64,000 nucleotides of DNA. Origin: Sycobia sp. Sy_11. Lineage: Eukaryota > Arthropoda > Insecta > Hymenoptera > Epichrysomallidae. The translations under genes and the position numbers were made by a program. Shown here piece after piece: positions 1 to 12,286 of this stretch (position 1 is its first letter; each line of letters starts with the position of its first letter). The notes below the pieces were generated by a model. The model did not search any database. It was not told the DNA's origin and saw nothing but the letters and a program-made list of their open reading frames with translations. The DNA is taken from contig JACCIC010000141.1 of NCBI GenBank assembly GCA_018907035.1, positions 46,001-110,000 of the forward strand, in the 5' to 3' direction.

Positions 1-120
1 TAAATTCTTAATGTATAATTCTAATGAAGGACTTTAATATTAATTAGATTATTATTAATTCATATTTATTTTTTATTCGCAGCGATAGGCGGCGGAAATT
101 CTGGCCAAGTCCTTAAGTAG

Positions 121-1427
121 AGCAACGACGTTTTTTTATATATTATTTTTAATGAATTTTTTTTTTATATTTAAATAAATTGATAAGCGTCATTGACAAA
201 TGAGATCTAGCAAATCCCTAGGGAAGGGAAAATTAAAACGGAGAAAAAAACCATTTCAATTTCGACATGTTGAGCGAGAGCAAAAATAGGTTTTTATTTA
301 AATCATAAAATTATAAATTCTGACGAAACTTGGTGGCATTCTGTTCAATCAATGGTCTAGGCGTGCTGAGCACACTCTACCGTATAGTGAATCACTGAAT
401 TTAATATGGAGTTATATAAGTTAACCTGGTTGCGTAATGAGCGACCAGAAGCCGACGCGTATTGAGCAAGATTTGCGATTAATAACATAAAATAATAGAG
501 CAGGCGTAATTGGTGCTTGCTAAAAAAATTTATGGCGTTTTGAGAAACCAGGGTTCCAGACATGTTGAGCCGGAATTTTGAAGTAGTAAGCACCGGACAA
601 CGTGTTACAGTCTGAAAAAAAAATATTTACTAAAAATAGAGTACAGGAGAGCGTAAACGAAATCCGATGTTTTAACTGTTTTCGAAAGGGAGGTAATGCG
701 ATTCATCGTCCAGAACCGAAAAGAGAACGTTGCCAATCCCACATTTCTTACCGTTAAGTTACAAAATGAATGATAAACGTCTGTTAGTATAATTCAACTG
801 TTATATTAGACTCATATTTCCAAATGAGTTTGATTAAAGATTCTTTTGAACCCTTCCCCCTTTTCAAACACAGCTACCTTTACCGGAAAATAGCTTTGAA
901 TTGTGCGTTACTAATGGTTGCGAATACAAATGCTGGGATTATATAAAAACAAAGTAAACATTGAAGCTGCATTGATCAACTTAACATGCTACTTAGTTTC
1001 CGATAACAAAATGACTTTTATGACGATTATCGGATACGATTTCATCTAATCCCTTAATTAATTTACCATTAGACGGTATAAGAATAATTCTATAAAAGAA
1101 ACAGGAAGACCAAAAATTAACTTCGAAAATATTGTATATCATGAAGAGTGATTGGATTAGTGTTAAAGGCGAGATTTTAGTTTTTAATTTCAAATTACGA
1201 AGTAAAATATAAAACTTTATTCTACCAATGTTAACGTATATACTATTTTTGAGGTCAAGAATCATTTCCCACTGAAATAATTGACTAAAAAGCTGTTTTA
1301 TATAGAAAACCACAATATTTTGCATATCTCATATATAAATGTTCAAAAACACTTTGTTTCCCCTATATATAGTTATAGTAAAGCATAATGAAAAGTTTCC
1401 AGTCCTAAAATCCTGAATATAGTCAAA

Positions 1428-1473
<46 letters not shown>

Positions 1474-1638
1474 CATCCATGTTCGCTCGCTTGCCGACGA
1501 CACACTTGCAGCCGACAAGCCACGCGAATAACCGTCTGCCCTAAAGGCGCAAAGAGAGGTTATAGCGGACACTACTCGTAATCGCCAGGCAGCTGGGCAA
1601 TAACAAAAAAGAGATAATGAATCTAATAGCTGTCGGGG
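121..1638. other. No gene seen; AT-rich DNA with one (TA)n array
   Basis: No coding pattern with family resemblance was seen on either strand. A pure (TA)n tract of about 41 bp lies at 1431-1471. A less AT-rich patch of about 130 bp (1472-1600) follows it; its nature is unknown. Confidence 0.5.
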
Positions 1639-1835
1639 AAGAAGTCCAAACTCCAGTGAGTATCATAAACACAGGAAAAGAAATCAATAAAAATTACTCT
1701 TTTAGGAAATTCTCCAATTCCATAAGGTTATGATTAAGAAGAAGTCCAAACTCCAGTATCATAAACACAGGAAAAGAAATCAATAAAAATGACTCTTTTA
1801 GAAGATTCTCAAATTCCATAAGGTTATGATTAACG
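1639..1835. repeat. Tandem duplication, two units of about 100 bp
   Basis: The block beginning GAAGTCCAAACTCCAGT and ending CCATAAGGTTATGATTAA occurs at 1639-1739 and again at 1740-1835. There are only a few substitutions and a four-base gap (GTGAG against GT), so it is a recent local duplication. Confidence 0.9.
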
Positions 1836-2829
1836 AGGTTGATAAAGAGCGAGAAATACAAGAAGAATTGAATCGAGATCAAGAAATAATAAAGCATATC
1901 ATAATTATACGGGGCACAAATACATTTATATGAAAATGACACAATTAAAACCAGAGGAAATTTCCAATGAGAATAAAGGACATAAAGGAAAGTTTGATAA
2001 TGATGAGTTTGAATCTGCTGATGTACCTATAGGATTTGTCATTAAGTGAATCAGTAATTCTTAGGGGTGGATGTAAAACTAATCTATAGCAGACAGAAGA
2101 AATTTATTTTGAAATGTTTGAATCTAAGCTCTTGGTTAAAGAGAAATAACTTTGAAACAAATTTCCTTTGTAAAGATGAAAGGTCTCTTTCATCGAAAGA
2201 AACTCAAGACTTTGGTCATAATATTATAATTGATTTTAATAGTGAAGATAGTATTATGGATAGTTCTAAATTGTATATAAGTTGGTTATAAAGTATAAAT
2301 TAGTTTAAAAAATTTAATAGAATAAACGCAGCACAATCCTATTAAAAATTTTAAGTTTGTATACCGAGTAACTGGTATCAAGGAACAGAAATCTAATAGT
2401 TTGCACGTAAGCATAGTGATTATGGTATTCTATACATCCATTCTTTTTTACTATTGTTTGTATTCTAGGCGAGGAAATAAGTATAAATATCTATTACCTA
2501 TCCATAGACATTTCTATATAATATATACTCGTATACTATTCTTGAAATCGTAAATGAGAAAAATGCTTTAAATGATTCATAGTTTTTTCAATTATATATG
2601 TATTTTGAATCTGTTATATTGTTATCTATGCAAACCTTGTAGTACATGTCGCTTTAATGTTACACTATGAACTTCAAATTTGCAAAACGTTGGATAATAT
2701 TGTGAATTATACAATTTGTAATATTTTGTTGTTGGCCTTTTTGTTTTTCTACAAGCAATTTTTGATAGTGAGGCGCGGTTTTATCGCGTTTTTGTTAATG
2801 TCTTTTAATATAAATTTCCTTACTTTCAA
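1836..2829. other. No recognised gene; AT-rich, short open frames only
   Basis: Two short plus-strand frames (about 1936-2049 and 2067-2291) have no family I recognise. They could be decayed remains of the adjacent retrotransposon or chance frames. Confidence 0.4.
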
Positions 2830-4440
2830 GCGCCTGATTTGATTCATCAGGTAACTTTTGTTGCCTTTTCTGTTTATTATATAGCTTGTCATAAAAAGGT
2901 AGAATTTCGTTTTTTCGAATCTCATTGTATTTTTCAATTACGTCTGCTTCCGGTTCAATAATATATTTATGTAATTCGTCATACGGTCCCTATAGAAGTG
3001 TAAACGGTGTGAATTTTGTGCAAGAGTGAATGCTTTGATTATATATAAGTATAGCCGAGGTCATATGATTTTTAATAATTTCGTTGGGATTTTGATTCAC
3101 CAAAATGCCTAATTTCTCTTCCAGAGTAGAATGTAGCCTTTCGATCGGACCATTAGATGTGCGTCTCTTGACGGTCGTTTGGTGGTATTCGATCTTATGA
3201 ATTTTACAAAATTCTCTAAATACTGCCGAGTTAAACTCACTTCCATTATCGATAGTAATTTTGTCGGGAAACCCGTGGTGAGATGTGAAATGTCTTAATT
3301 TATTTAATACTGTAATAGCATTTCCGTCGGATAAAAGAAAAGCTTGAGCGTATTTCGAAAACATGTCAATTATAGTCAGAAATTTCTCTTTATTCACGTG
3401 AAAAATATCTATATGTATATGTTGAAGTGGTCTATTATCAATAATGGGGCCGTAATTTTCAGTCTTCTAGGGTCTTCTCTCATATTTGTGTTCCAAACAT
3501 ACTTCGCAATGATTAATATGATTCTGAATAATTCTCTCCATATTTAGTATATAAAATTTCTTCTTAAAATGCGCTGTTGTTTTTTGCATTCTATTGTGAT
3601 TTTTGTCATGGTATTCTTTGAGTTCCTTCATAAAATTATTTTGACTTATTGAAGGTGTATAAACGCTTGTTTTTACAAATTTCAACCTTTCATTAAAATG
3701 TTCCTTTAATATCCTATAAATAACGATTTCTAATTCCTTATTTTCGAAATAAATTCCGTATTGTTTGTCGGGTTTAACGTTTTCGTTTAGAAATTTTAGT
3801 AATTGCGCTTCTGCGTCCTTTTGATTGATTTTTACTATAAATTGTACTTTAAGTTTATCTTTAATTTCTTTTATGTCATAGTTTTTGCCATGCTTCAATA
3901 TTATACTGTAATTGAAAGCGTGAATATTTCTCTCGCTTATCGGTAGTGAAAAGACCGGATCTTCGTCTACAGTATGCACTGTTACAGCTTCGTCATCGAG
4001 CTCTTCGATCGAGCGAAGTGCAATATCAGGTGCTTCTGGTATCATTAAAAATGAATCCTCATTGTCCTCTTGGGTGTTTAGTTCAATTCTACTTAATGCG
4101 TCAGCTACATTATTCTCCTTGCCTTTTTTGTATTTTATTTCGAAATCGTATTCCTCCAGTTTAATTTTCCATCAAATTAATCTCGCATTTGGTATTTTTA
4201 GGGAACAGAGCCAGGTTAGTGGTTTATGATCTGTTTCAATAATAAATTTTTTCCATAAACAGATGGTCTAAAGTGTCTACATGCGAGAAATTCTTTCTCA
4301 ATCGTAGAATAATTTTGCTCCGCCGAATTCAGTGTTCTAGAGTATCATTAAATAAAGTGTTTGTCTTGCGACAGCTCGGCTCCGATGCCTACGTTCGATG
4401 CATCTGAGGTAATCACAAATTGTTTAGAAAAATCCGGATA
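2830..4440 (-). pseudogene. Ty3/gypsy pol remnant (RNase H and integrase), copy 1
   Basis: Read on the minus strand, 4440-4170 is a decayed RNase H with FVITSDASNVGIGAEL and, later, FIIETDHKPLTWL and NNVADALSR. A linker and zinc-binding domain follow (4045-3467), with an H-x-x-C-x-x-C pattern in NHINHCEVCLEHKY. The integrase core comes next (3397-2990), with [19 protein letters not shown] and [12 protein letters not shown] as the D,D35E landmarks, and then KFTPFTLL. Several in-frame stops and frameshifts break it. Protease and reverse transcriptase are absent: gag joins RNase H directly near 4,440-4,460, so the copy carries an internal deletion. The style is that of the 17.6/297 (errantivirus-like) group; no env was seen. 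Confidence 0.9.
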
Positions 4441-4532
4441 AGCCAATACGATTAAAATTATTATTTGGCCGGCTCGTATTTCGGGTACTTATCGACATTG
4501 GAATCGGTTGACAATTTTGTTTTCTAGTATTA

Positions 4533-5342
4533 TTAAAATTTTGCTTTAAAATTATTTCCAAAGGTGTTTCCAATGTTTGTCGGTCTAGAATTAGGTTGCA
4601 CTTGCGGGACTGAGAAGGCATTTCTATTTTCGATCGTATTAAATGGGATAAAAGTCCTTGCATTTGTAGGTGCACTAAGTGAGTTAATATTTCTCGAATT
4701 TAGGGATGTATTAAATAGATTTGTATTCCTAGAATTATTAAAGTTACTAGGTTTAGGTTTATTTTCTCTGATTCTATAAAAATTGAGAAATTCAACTTGT
4801 TGTTTATGATTATCAAGCTTCCTACATTTGATTAAACAAGCTTCGATATCGTCTGGATCGAAGTATGTTATGTGTGAGTGATATGGCTCCTTTATGCCAT
4901 TAATAAAAGTATTTTGCGCAATATTTTTATAAAATTCAAATTTCATTTGCCTTAAATTAGCATGTTGAACATTCAATTGAAGACGTAGTTTTATTTCGTC
5001 AGCGTATTTATCAAAATGTTGATTAGATAATTAATAACACGTCGTCAGTTTATCAAATAATAAACCCTCCGAACTAGGATCACTATATCTATTTCTTAAA
5101 ATTCTTTTGCATTCGTCCCATGTTGCGGTATTATTTGCAACAATCAAATCTAAAGCGTCACCATTTATTCTCGATTTAATCAACGCCAACAAAGATACAT
5201 TTATCGTGTCATAATTTGTGGCTAAAGCGTCTATAAATTTATCACAAGTTTGCAAAAAATGCGAAAGAAGTTTTGTTCCTCCTTCGTATTTGGGGATCGC
5301 GTCGCGCCATATACTCAATTTAAGTTTAAATTGTTCCGCCAT
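4533..5342 (-). pseudogene. Ty3/gypsy gag, copy 1, one in-frame stop
   Basis: Capsid-type Gag of the same element. The ATG is at 5342 (MAEQFKLKLSIWRD). The capsid region includes DALATNYDTINVSLLALIKS and WDECKRILRNRYSDPSSE. An in-frame TAA at 5033-5031 interrupts a frame that otherwise runs on through LSNQHFDKYADEIKLRL, INGIKEPYHSHI and an Asn-rich C-terminal tail ending near 4533. No CCHC knuckle is seen, as in some gypsy-clade Gags. The reading frame is the same on both sides of the stop. Inactive as it stands. Confidence 0.85.
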
Positions 5343-6548
5343 TTTATTAAACACGTTCGTTTTTCTTTTCTTTCAACAAACGCATATATATATTTATTTG
5401 GATAGATGGGATTAAGGAATTTCAAAGACTCACTGTTTATTCTTTGAAGATTTCAGATGATTTTCTGCCTGTAGGTGGGACCTGAGTTGCATGTGGTAAG
5501 TTTTCAAAAAGTCAACTGCGACGATGGAGTTGAAACACCAACTGCCTCCTTATCATTGATTTCCTTCACGAAGTTTGAAGGTGAATCCTAATTCAGCAGC
5601 TTTGCAGTATCCTGTCCGCAGTGCCAGTTAAATAACTATATTTTGAGAACCCGTATTTTTACGAACGAATACACGAGAAACACAAAATATATAAAGGAAA
5701 GTAAAGCAATTGAACGAGAAGAGTTAATTGAAATACTTTTTATTTACACTTCTTTACAGCTTCAGATCCCGACAGAGAGTGTCGCATCGCAGATTATTAA
5801 TTCATTTATTCCCTTCAGTGTATTTGTCTGTTCTTCTTCACCGGTGATCCGTACGGGATGTTTAGTCTATTGCAGGTCCAGATAAAAGATATCCTACAGA
5901 GAAGAATAGGAGCTGATAAGATGCCAGACAGATCGACGCGTTGGTGCATTCGTGTAATTCATATAACTCGCGCGTGTCGCAGAGTGGGGTTGGTTTCTGA
6001 GTCCGCTCCCCTCAGGGGCGAGTGCGACAGGTCGGCGCCGACGAAATCACGTAGCGTCAAGTACGGGTTTCATGCGTGATCCGTATTAATTTCGAACAAA
6101 GTGAATCACCGATGTGAGTATTTGTAACATAAAGGTTTATACTTTATATTTAAATATAAATGCGATTGTGTGTGTGTAAAATTTTAATTAGCAATTTCTT
6201 TCCTACCTTACTTTATTTTTATTTGTGGAAATATTAATCTGCAAGGCCGGTGGAGACCCCTTGAGATTCGAAATAGGTGAGTAAGAAGGGTAATAACAAA
6301 TTTATAATGCTTGTGTGCGCGGACGTTGGATAAAGGTAAGATAAATTTAAATTTATCTAATTTAAATTTATCTTTAAGAATAAATTTAATTAAGAACAAA
6401 GAAATAAACGCGAACGTGCTTTTCAGTTATAAAGTTTATTTCAAGAGCGACAAACTACCGGATCACAAATTAAGAGACGCAAGACTCGCGCGCTTACAGT
6501 AACGACCGCGAAATCCCGCAGGCCGCAATACGCGCGCACGCTCTCTCA

Positions 6549-6605
<57 letters not shown>

Positions 6606-7335
6606 GCTCTTGTTCGCTCGCCGGCGGAGCGCCCCGCAAGGACACTCTCGCGTGGACTAACCTTTTCGTACCCACAGCGGGGCGTCCCCCAGGAGTACGG
6701 ACGTAGGCGCAGGGCGGCATACGCGAATACACGCGGGCAGTAGATGGCAGCGATCCGGCAACACCGTCTGCGCAGATACGATATGGACGCGAGCACTAGC
6801 GCTGGGTGACGACGGGAGTTGCAGGGCCTCCTTCGTGATCTCGGCGACACCAGCTGTCGTCGGTTCCCGCAGCCTTTCCACTCTGTTTCGCGCACTCCTC
6901 TCCTTCGTGGATTCAAGATGCGTCGCTGCAGACGGCGCGGAACCTATCGCCTAGTTTCTTCCGTCTTCTCCCTTTGTCTTTTCTCTTCCGAGAACCGACC
7001 GAACCGCGTGTATAAGAATCGCTTTTTTACGCGGCTGGGACGCGCGTAGTTCCCTTATGATGGCACGAGACAAAACTAACTGAACTTGGCGTCTCTCCGC
7101 GCCGAATCTTCACTCCTTCGTATTTCGAAATTTTCGGTGCTATGTATAGAATACAATGTAAAAAGTTTCAGCTGCTGCTACGTACTGCCCAAAGAGATAA
7201 ATTATTAATTAATTTCTGATTAGTTAACTAATTAATAAATAAATGTATTGACTAAATAACATAATTATTTAATTAATTCACACGACTCTTAAAAAGTGCT
7301 GATTTACTTATTACTGTAATCTAAATGAGTATCTA
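5343..7335. other. No gene; probable gypsy leader/LTR region and a GC-rich block
   Basis: This lies upstream of the gypsy gag on the minus strand, so part of 5343-6100 may be the 5' leader and LTR. A possible primer-binding site reads TGGCACTGCGGACAGGAT on the minus strand (5626-5609). No matching second LTR was found near 1-2.8 kb. A GC-rich block of unknown function fills about 6480-7110 and includes a (CT)n array at 6552-6602. The rest is AT-rich. Confidence 0.4.
6552..6602. repeat. (CT)n microsatellite
   Basis: About 50 bp of near-pure CT dinucleotide at the edge of a GC-rich block. Confidence 0.95.
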
Positions 7336-7640
7336 TTGGGTGTACAAGTAAGATTCCAGCGTTTTCCTCAAAATGTGAGGTGTTATTATGAAAACATGGT
7401 TACATATTCTTTATTCAGAATATGATCCAGCAAAAGCAATTTATAAATTTCAGACCAAAACAATTTATCGTTTTTCAAGCCTAAGAACGTATTGAGCCAA
7501 TTTTTGATTCCCTCTACTGAACTGAAGTGAATTTCTGTAAGAGCAGTCTAAATTGATCGAAACAAGTGGTAGTCAAATGATGCCAGACTGGAAGGAGTAC
7601 TATTCGGGGGAGTGAATCGAGTTTGAGGAAGTCTCCTGTC
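7336..7640 (-). pseudogene. Mariner 3' fragment
   Basis: A mariner-like terminus (TTGGGTGTACAAGTAAG) follows a TA dinucleotide at 7334-7335. Reading inward on the minus strand gives a decayed transposase C-terminus with SFDYHLFRSI, which holds the third catalytic Asp context, then FSSVEGIKNWLNTFL and LFWSEIYKLL. Stops and frameshifts are present. The 5' part is lost, and I could not define the other boundary. Confidence 0.65.
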
Positions 7641-8104
7641 ATTACTGCTAAAAATCTGCTAAGTGAATCTGTACAGAATTATTCCAATAATGAGTACTTG
7701 GTACTTGGAATAAACATTTTCCGATTTTAGTACTAAAAGAAGAAGGGTTAAGCTCTATCATCAGGCACGTGGAGGATTCCTCATGAAGATACACAACAAA
7801 TACTCAGGTAAATGCGAATGCATAATTTTGTGGAGTATTATAGCCATAAAGTTACGTTTACTGGTATCTATATACATAACGAACCTAGAGACATCCTAGA
7901 GGGGGTAACATGCTCATAGCGCCTTAAATCCTTTATGTCTGGCATACAAGGATTCAAGTAAAACTGAGTAATAACCTAAATGATCAAATAACCGTATTTT
8001 CGTAAGCATCGTTGTTAAACGCTTGGTCGTACAGTTTCTAAACAAGCGTAAACTATAAAGAATTATATTAATTAACGAAAGAAAACGATAAACCTAAGAC
8101 ACAC

Positions 8105-9285
8105 TGTTTTTAAATAAAGGGTTATAAAATATGCAATTTAGTTACGTGAATTAGGAAGGAATATGCGTAGAGGGTACATGAAAAATTCAGAATATAATTG
8201 CAAATAAAGCCTTTAATTACGAAATAAGTTAACATCTCGCAGGCATAAAAAACCACAGTCACAAGTGGGGGAAAAGCCGTAAATGTGTTAACTCTTATTA
8301 TTACAGATAATAAATAGATATAAACAATAATAGGTATAAACAATAGAGCAAGACTTATAAACATTAAATCGCAATGTCGCTATAAATACTTATCACTACA
8401 GGTACTATAATCTAGACTATAAAGAGGGTAGAATATGCCCGGTAAGCACTTACAATAAACTACAATATTTTGAATGGCCATTCATAAAAAGAGCGCAAAA
8501 TCCTTACCAGCTGACGTGTGCCTACAAGGATCACAAGGATCGCAACGAAGATATACACACGAATACCGCAGGTCCGACGTCTCGGAGACGCCGCGATGTC
8601 GCAGATTGCCGATCGAAGGCAGTAAATGATGGCAACAGCCTGAGGCCCGAACGGATTCGATCAGCGCAGGAAATAGCCTGACAGCTACTTCCTTGAACCT
8701 GCGTCACTGATTGGTGGTGATACTAGCGGTGTCGCCACTGCAGCTAGGTACCAATTACCTAGGTCCTGAATAAAATGCGCACGTAACAAGTTACACTAAC
8801 GAAATATCGCACTGTATAGACTGTTGAGGAGAGAAAAAGATCGTCCTAGCGGGACGACCTCTGAAGCGTTACTAATTTTCGGTGCATCTGTACATAAGCG
8901 CTAACCGAATTTATGAGCCGTTGCTCCAAAACCTTTCGCATCTCCGTTGGTTCAAGCACAAGGCCTACAACCTATACAAATGCAGGATATTGTCGCGATG
9001 TCCAATAGTACAAACGACTTAATTCTAAATTTCGTACGGTTCGCGCGGGCTCTTCATTTTTATACGCCTACTCCTTTTCCAGAGATTTTACGGGACCTTT
9101 CCTCTTACTTAGAAAAAGCCTTCAAAACTTGTCGGCCACGTGTATTTAATGGCGCGGTGCAATAAATGCCGCATTCATTTATGAGTGCACTCTCTCTCCC
9201 CTCTCTCACTCACGCGCGCTCTCTCACTCGTGCCCTTTCCAACACACGGAGCGCATATGTTGCGAACACACACATTTTGTCATAT
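8105..9285. repeat. Interspersed repeat B, copy 1
   Basis: This aligns by eye with 50,140-51,240 over its whole length, sharing for example GTGGGGGAAAAGCCGTAAAT, GACGTCTCGGAGACGCCG, CGGGACGACCT and TGGCGCGGTGCAATAAATGC-like blocks. It is AT-rich at the start, GC-rich in the middle and CT-rich at the end. Copy 1 has about 60 bp (near 8660-8740) that copy 2 lacks. No protein domain was recognised. It could be an LTR, part of an unknown transposon or a large non-autonomous element. Confidence 0.85.
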
Positions 9286-9795
9286 GAAATAATAGAAGCA
9301 GCGTTTCTCGCAAGGACGTTTATTTGGCTGGAAACTTATATTAATTTTGTTCGATAAAATATAGAAAACCGAAAAAAATGCTCAAATATAATACTGCAAA
9401 GTTCTTGTAGATGCGCAGCCTACAAATAAGACACATGAGGTATGAGATTTCTGCACGAGAAGAGAAGACATAGAACATTAAATATCTCACTACTATTTTA
9501 TTTTACGTTCTTTTTCAATCGTATATGAATTATACTGTTTCTGATTTTATAGAATAATGTTTTCTATCTGTCTGTCTCTATGATAATGTCTGTAGTACTG
9601 ATTTTCTTGATATATTATAAAATTTATACTGTCACAAGGTAAATTTTTATAATGATTATAATTGTAAAACTTAAAGCTGAGGATTATAGAGTTGTATAGC
9701 ATTGCTTCTTTCCTAACAAAAACTATCAAACTTGCATATGATTTGATATACGATTCACTCCACCGAATAGTAATTCGTTCTAATAATACATCTAA

Positions 9796-10479
9796 AATAC
9801 TCTGCAATTTCTCTTTATCCGTACATGACAGTTGGCGCGGTTTGAAACTAATTCGATTATAAGTTTTAAGTCTATTGAGAATTTCAAAGTTTCTATTATA
9901 TGTCTAAAAAAATAGTTGGGCGAGTTTCATATGTTCATAGTATGAATTCCGCATCCCAAGTGAGGCAATCACCTGTTGTATCAGTAAGTAGCATCGCGTC
10001 TCTCTCTCTCTTTCTCTCTCTCTTTTGCATCCTCTTGCGCGCCTCCGGCGCAACGGTTTTCGGCTTGAGAGACATGCTACTCGTGTACGTTCAATCTTAG
10101 TCGTTTTCAATAAAGTGTTACATTTTTCATAATATTTACATAATAAAAAATGTAACACTTTATTGAAAACGACTAAGATTGAACGTACACGAGTAGCATG
10201 TCTCTCAAGCCGAAAACCGCTGCGCCGGAGGCGCGCAAGAGGATGGGAAAGAAAGAGAGAAAGAGAGAGAGGCGAGATGCTACTTACTGATACAACAGGT
10301 GATTGCCTCACTTGGGATGCGGAATTCATACTATGCTTAGAATACATGAAACTCGCCCAACTATTTTTTTTTTGGACATATAATAGAAACTTTGAAATTC
10401 ACAATAGACTTAAAACTTATAATCGAATTAGTTTCAAACCGCGCCAACTGTCATATACGGATAAAGAGAAATTGCAGAG

Positions 10480-10483
<4 letters not shown>
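9796..10483. repeat. Near-perfect palindrome (foldback), arms of about 335 bp, 18-nt loop
   Basis: The left arm (9796-10127) is matched by the reverse complement of 10146-10483, with only scattered substitutions and small indels, roughly 97% by eye. The loop is 10128-10145. Both arms hold a CT/GA run, a GCGCGCCTCCGGCGC block and, next to the hinge, TTCAATAAAGTGTTACA. No target duplication is clear; the right edge abuts a (TA)n array. It could be a foldback transposon, an inverted duplication or an assembly fold-over. Confidence 0.93.

Positions 10484-10528
<45 letters not shown>
10484..10528. repeat. (TA)n microsatellite
   Basis: About 45 bp of TA dinucleotide that starts exactly at the outer edge of the palindrome's right arm. 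Confidence 0.95.
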
Positions 10529-10529
<1 letters not shown>

Positions 10530-12142
10530 CAACGTAAGTTGTTACTTGTCGATATTGCTCTTGGAAATATGAATATATACTGTAATGAGTATATACTCAT
10601 GCAAAATTAGCTCTGACATAACTGTTCAATTCTAAATTGGAGATTACGGTAACAAACACACCCCGCACTATTCCCGTATACAGGAACATAAGTATAATAG
10701 GCCACGTAACTTATATAGGAGAAGCTAGATGAAATTCTCTCTTGCTGGTGAAAGTGAATTTCAGATAAATGTTGTCCATCACCACAGTAGTGGCATATTT
10801 GACCTCTTATAAGATATCTGTTTATCCCCAAAAGATATTCAGGGGGCTTACGTGGGCTTTCATATTCTTGACGCTTTCTGGCGCAAATCGAACACTCGAC
10901 TATTCGTAGAAAACGATATCTCTATCTTAATTTTCGCAGATACCTCTGTCAACAATTATCTTAGACAACCTGCTTGGCGATCACAATTCGGCGAGATACA
11001 AACTATGGAATTACATTCTGTGCGATAACTAGCCAAACCCATTTTAGCCGCCGCTCTCGGCATTAAGCTGGCATTTTGAATAATTCCATATTTAATAGTA
11101 AACATTGCAACATTTGTAATTCTTCATGGAAGTTTCTGTATTTTTCCTCCTTTCAGAAAGTTCCTGTCTGGGTTGTGTTGGGATCTGATCAGATTTATAT
11201 TTTGCTTTATCTCCTGTTTCAGTGGAAATTTTTTTCGCCGCCAGGACTGTTCTCCTGGAATGATTCCTCGATGGAAACTCTACACACCGTTCTTATTGAT
11301 CCGAGTCCGGGAAAACATTCTATGCATATTGATACATTCTTTTAATGTTCTCAGCCAGTCGAAAAAAGACCTCTGTCGGCTTATCTTCATTAGTAATGTT
11401 TTTTACAGATTATTGTAATGCACTGACTGGAGTTGCAATTGCTGCCGCTTTTCGCCTTTCTTTATTACGAGAGCTTGTATAGATCACTTCAAGTATTATG
11501 TTGAGTTATTCCAGCCTCAGCGACGCATAGAAAATCCGGTAGCAATACAGCGTCCGTTGGGCAACCTTAATTGTGTTCACTTTTATCCTAAAGTAATCAC
11601 TTTCCTGATGGTGAACGAGGGTCAACGTAATAGTTTTATTAAGAAAAAACATAAAATATTAAAAGAAACAGTACTGCAGCACTTTATTAGGGGAAACTGG
11701 ATTACTTCCGCTACTTGGTATTGTTTGCCAACGTTCAAGGAACAATATTTTAAACAAATGTGTTAACACTCTTTCATTTTATTATTATATTTACCGGATC
11801 CCTGCGTGGATCCTATAACCACTAGGCGCTGTATATGTAGGTGTCTCTCATCGTGTACCAAGCTTATATTGAGCCCGGTGAACAAACCTATGCTAGGTCA
11901 GCACACCAAAAATAAATCATCTTTCTCGGTCCGGTTTAACGCAGCGGAGCACACTAAAGTTTTTCAAGCTGACTGATTCCCTTCATACTCTGTTCAAGCC
12001 ACTTCCCTCTTCAGAGCGCGTTGGCATAACGTTCACACAGACTTTTCGCATCCTTTCTATTCGCACCGCGAAAATAAAATAGCATTATTATATATTGGTA
12101 TAATCTCACAATTATATTAAATTATTATATAAGAAAATTAAT
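10529..12142. other. No gene recognised; mixed composition
   Basis: Minus-strand open stretches at 10,607-11,440 (for example one holding GINRYLIRGQICHYC and another holding SFHRGIIPGEQSW) have a coding look but many stops and no family that I recognise. They could be an old retrotransposon. The rest is AT-rich. Confidence 0.4.
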
Positions 12143-12146
12143 TTAA

Positions 12147-12286
12147 CCTTTAGACTGCCGGCATTTTTGCCTTATAAATTGATATTTTTGATGTACAAAA
12201 TTTATACATAAACACACCTCATATCTCTAGAGTAGCTGTGAAGGTCACAGGTGGCTCATATATGAGCTAGTGCGGCAGTCTAAAGG
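12147..12286. mobile_element. piggyBac-type MITE, 140 bp, TTAA target site
   Basis: The termini CCTTTAGACTGCCG and CGGCAGTCTAAAGG form perfect 14-bp inverted repeats flanked on both sides by TTAA (12143-12146 and 12287-12290), the hallmark of piggyBac insertion. The first 95 or so bases match, with few differences, the reverse complement of the 3' end of the piggyBac remnant at 41,545-41,642. This makes it a deletion derivative of that family. An internal palindrome, GCTCATATATGAGC, lies near its right end. Confidence 0.9.

Noticed and set aside
69..130. Missing Gdh terminal exon on the minus strand at the window start
   Set aside because: The minus reading (LLKDLARISAAYRCE) does not fit the conserved GDH C-terminus.
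6494..7049. Arg-rich overlapping open frames
   Set aside because: High GC content lowers stop frequency. Both strands are open at once and no domain is recognisable.
9904..10347. Open frames of 147 and 124 codons on opposite strands
   Set aside because: They are mirror readings of the palindrome arms, with low-complexity Ser/Leu or Arg/Glu runs from the CT tract.
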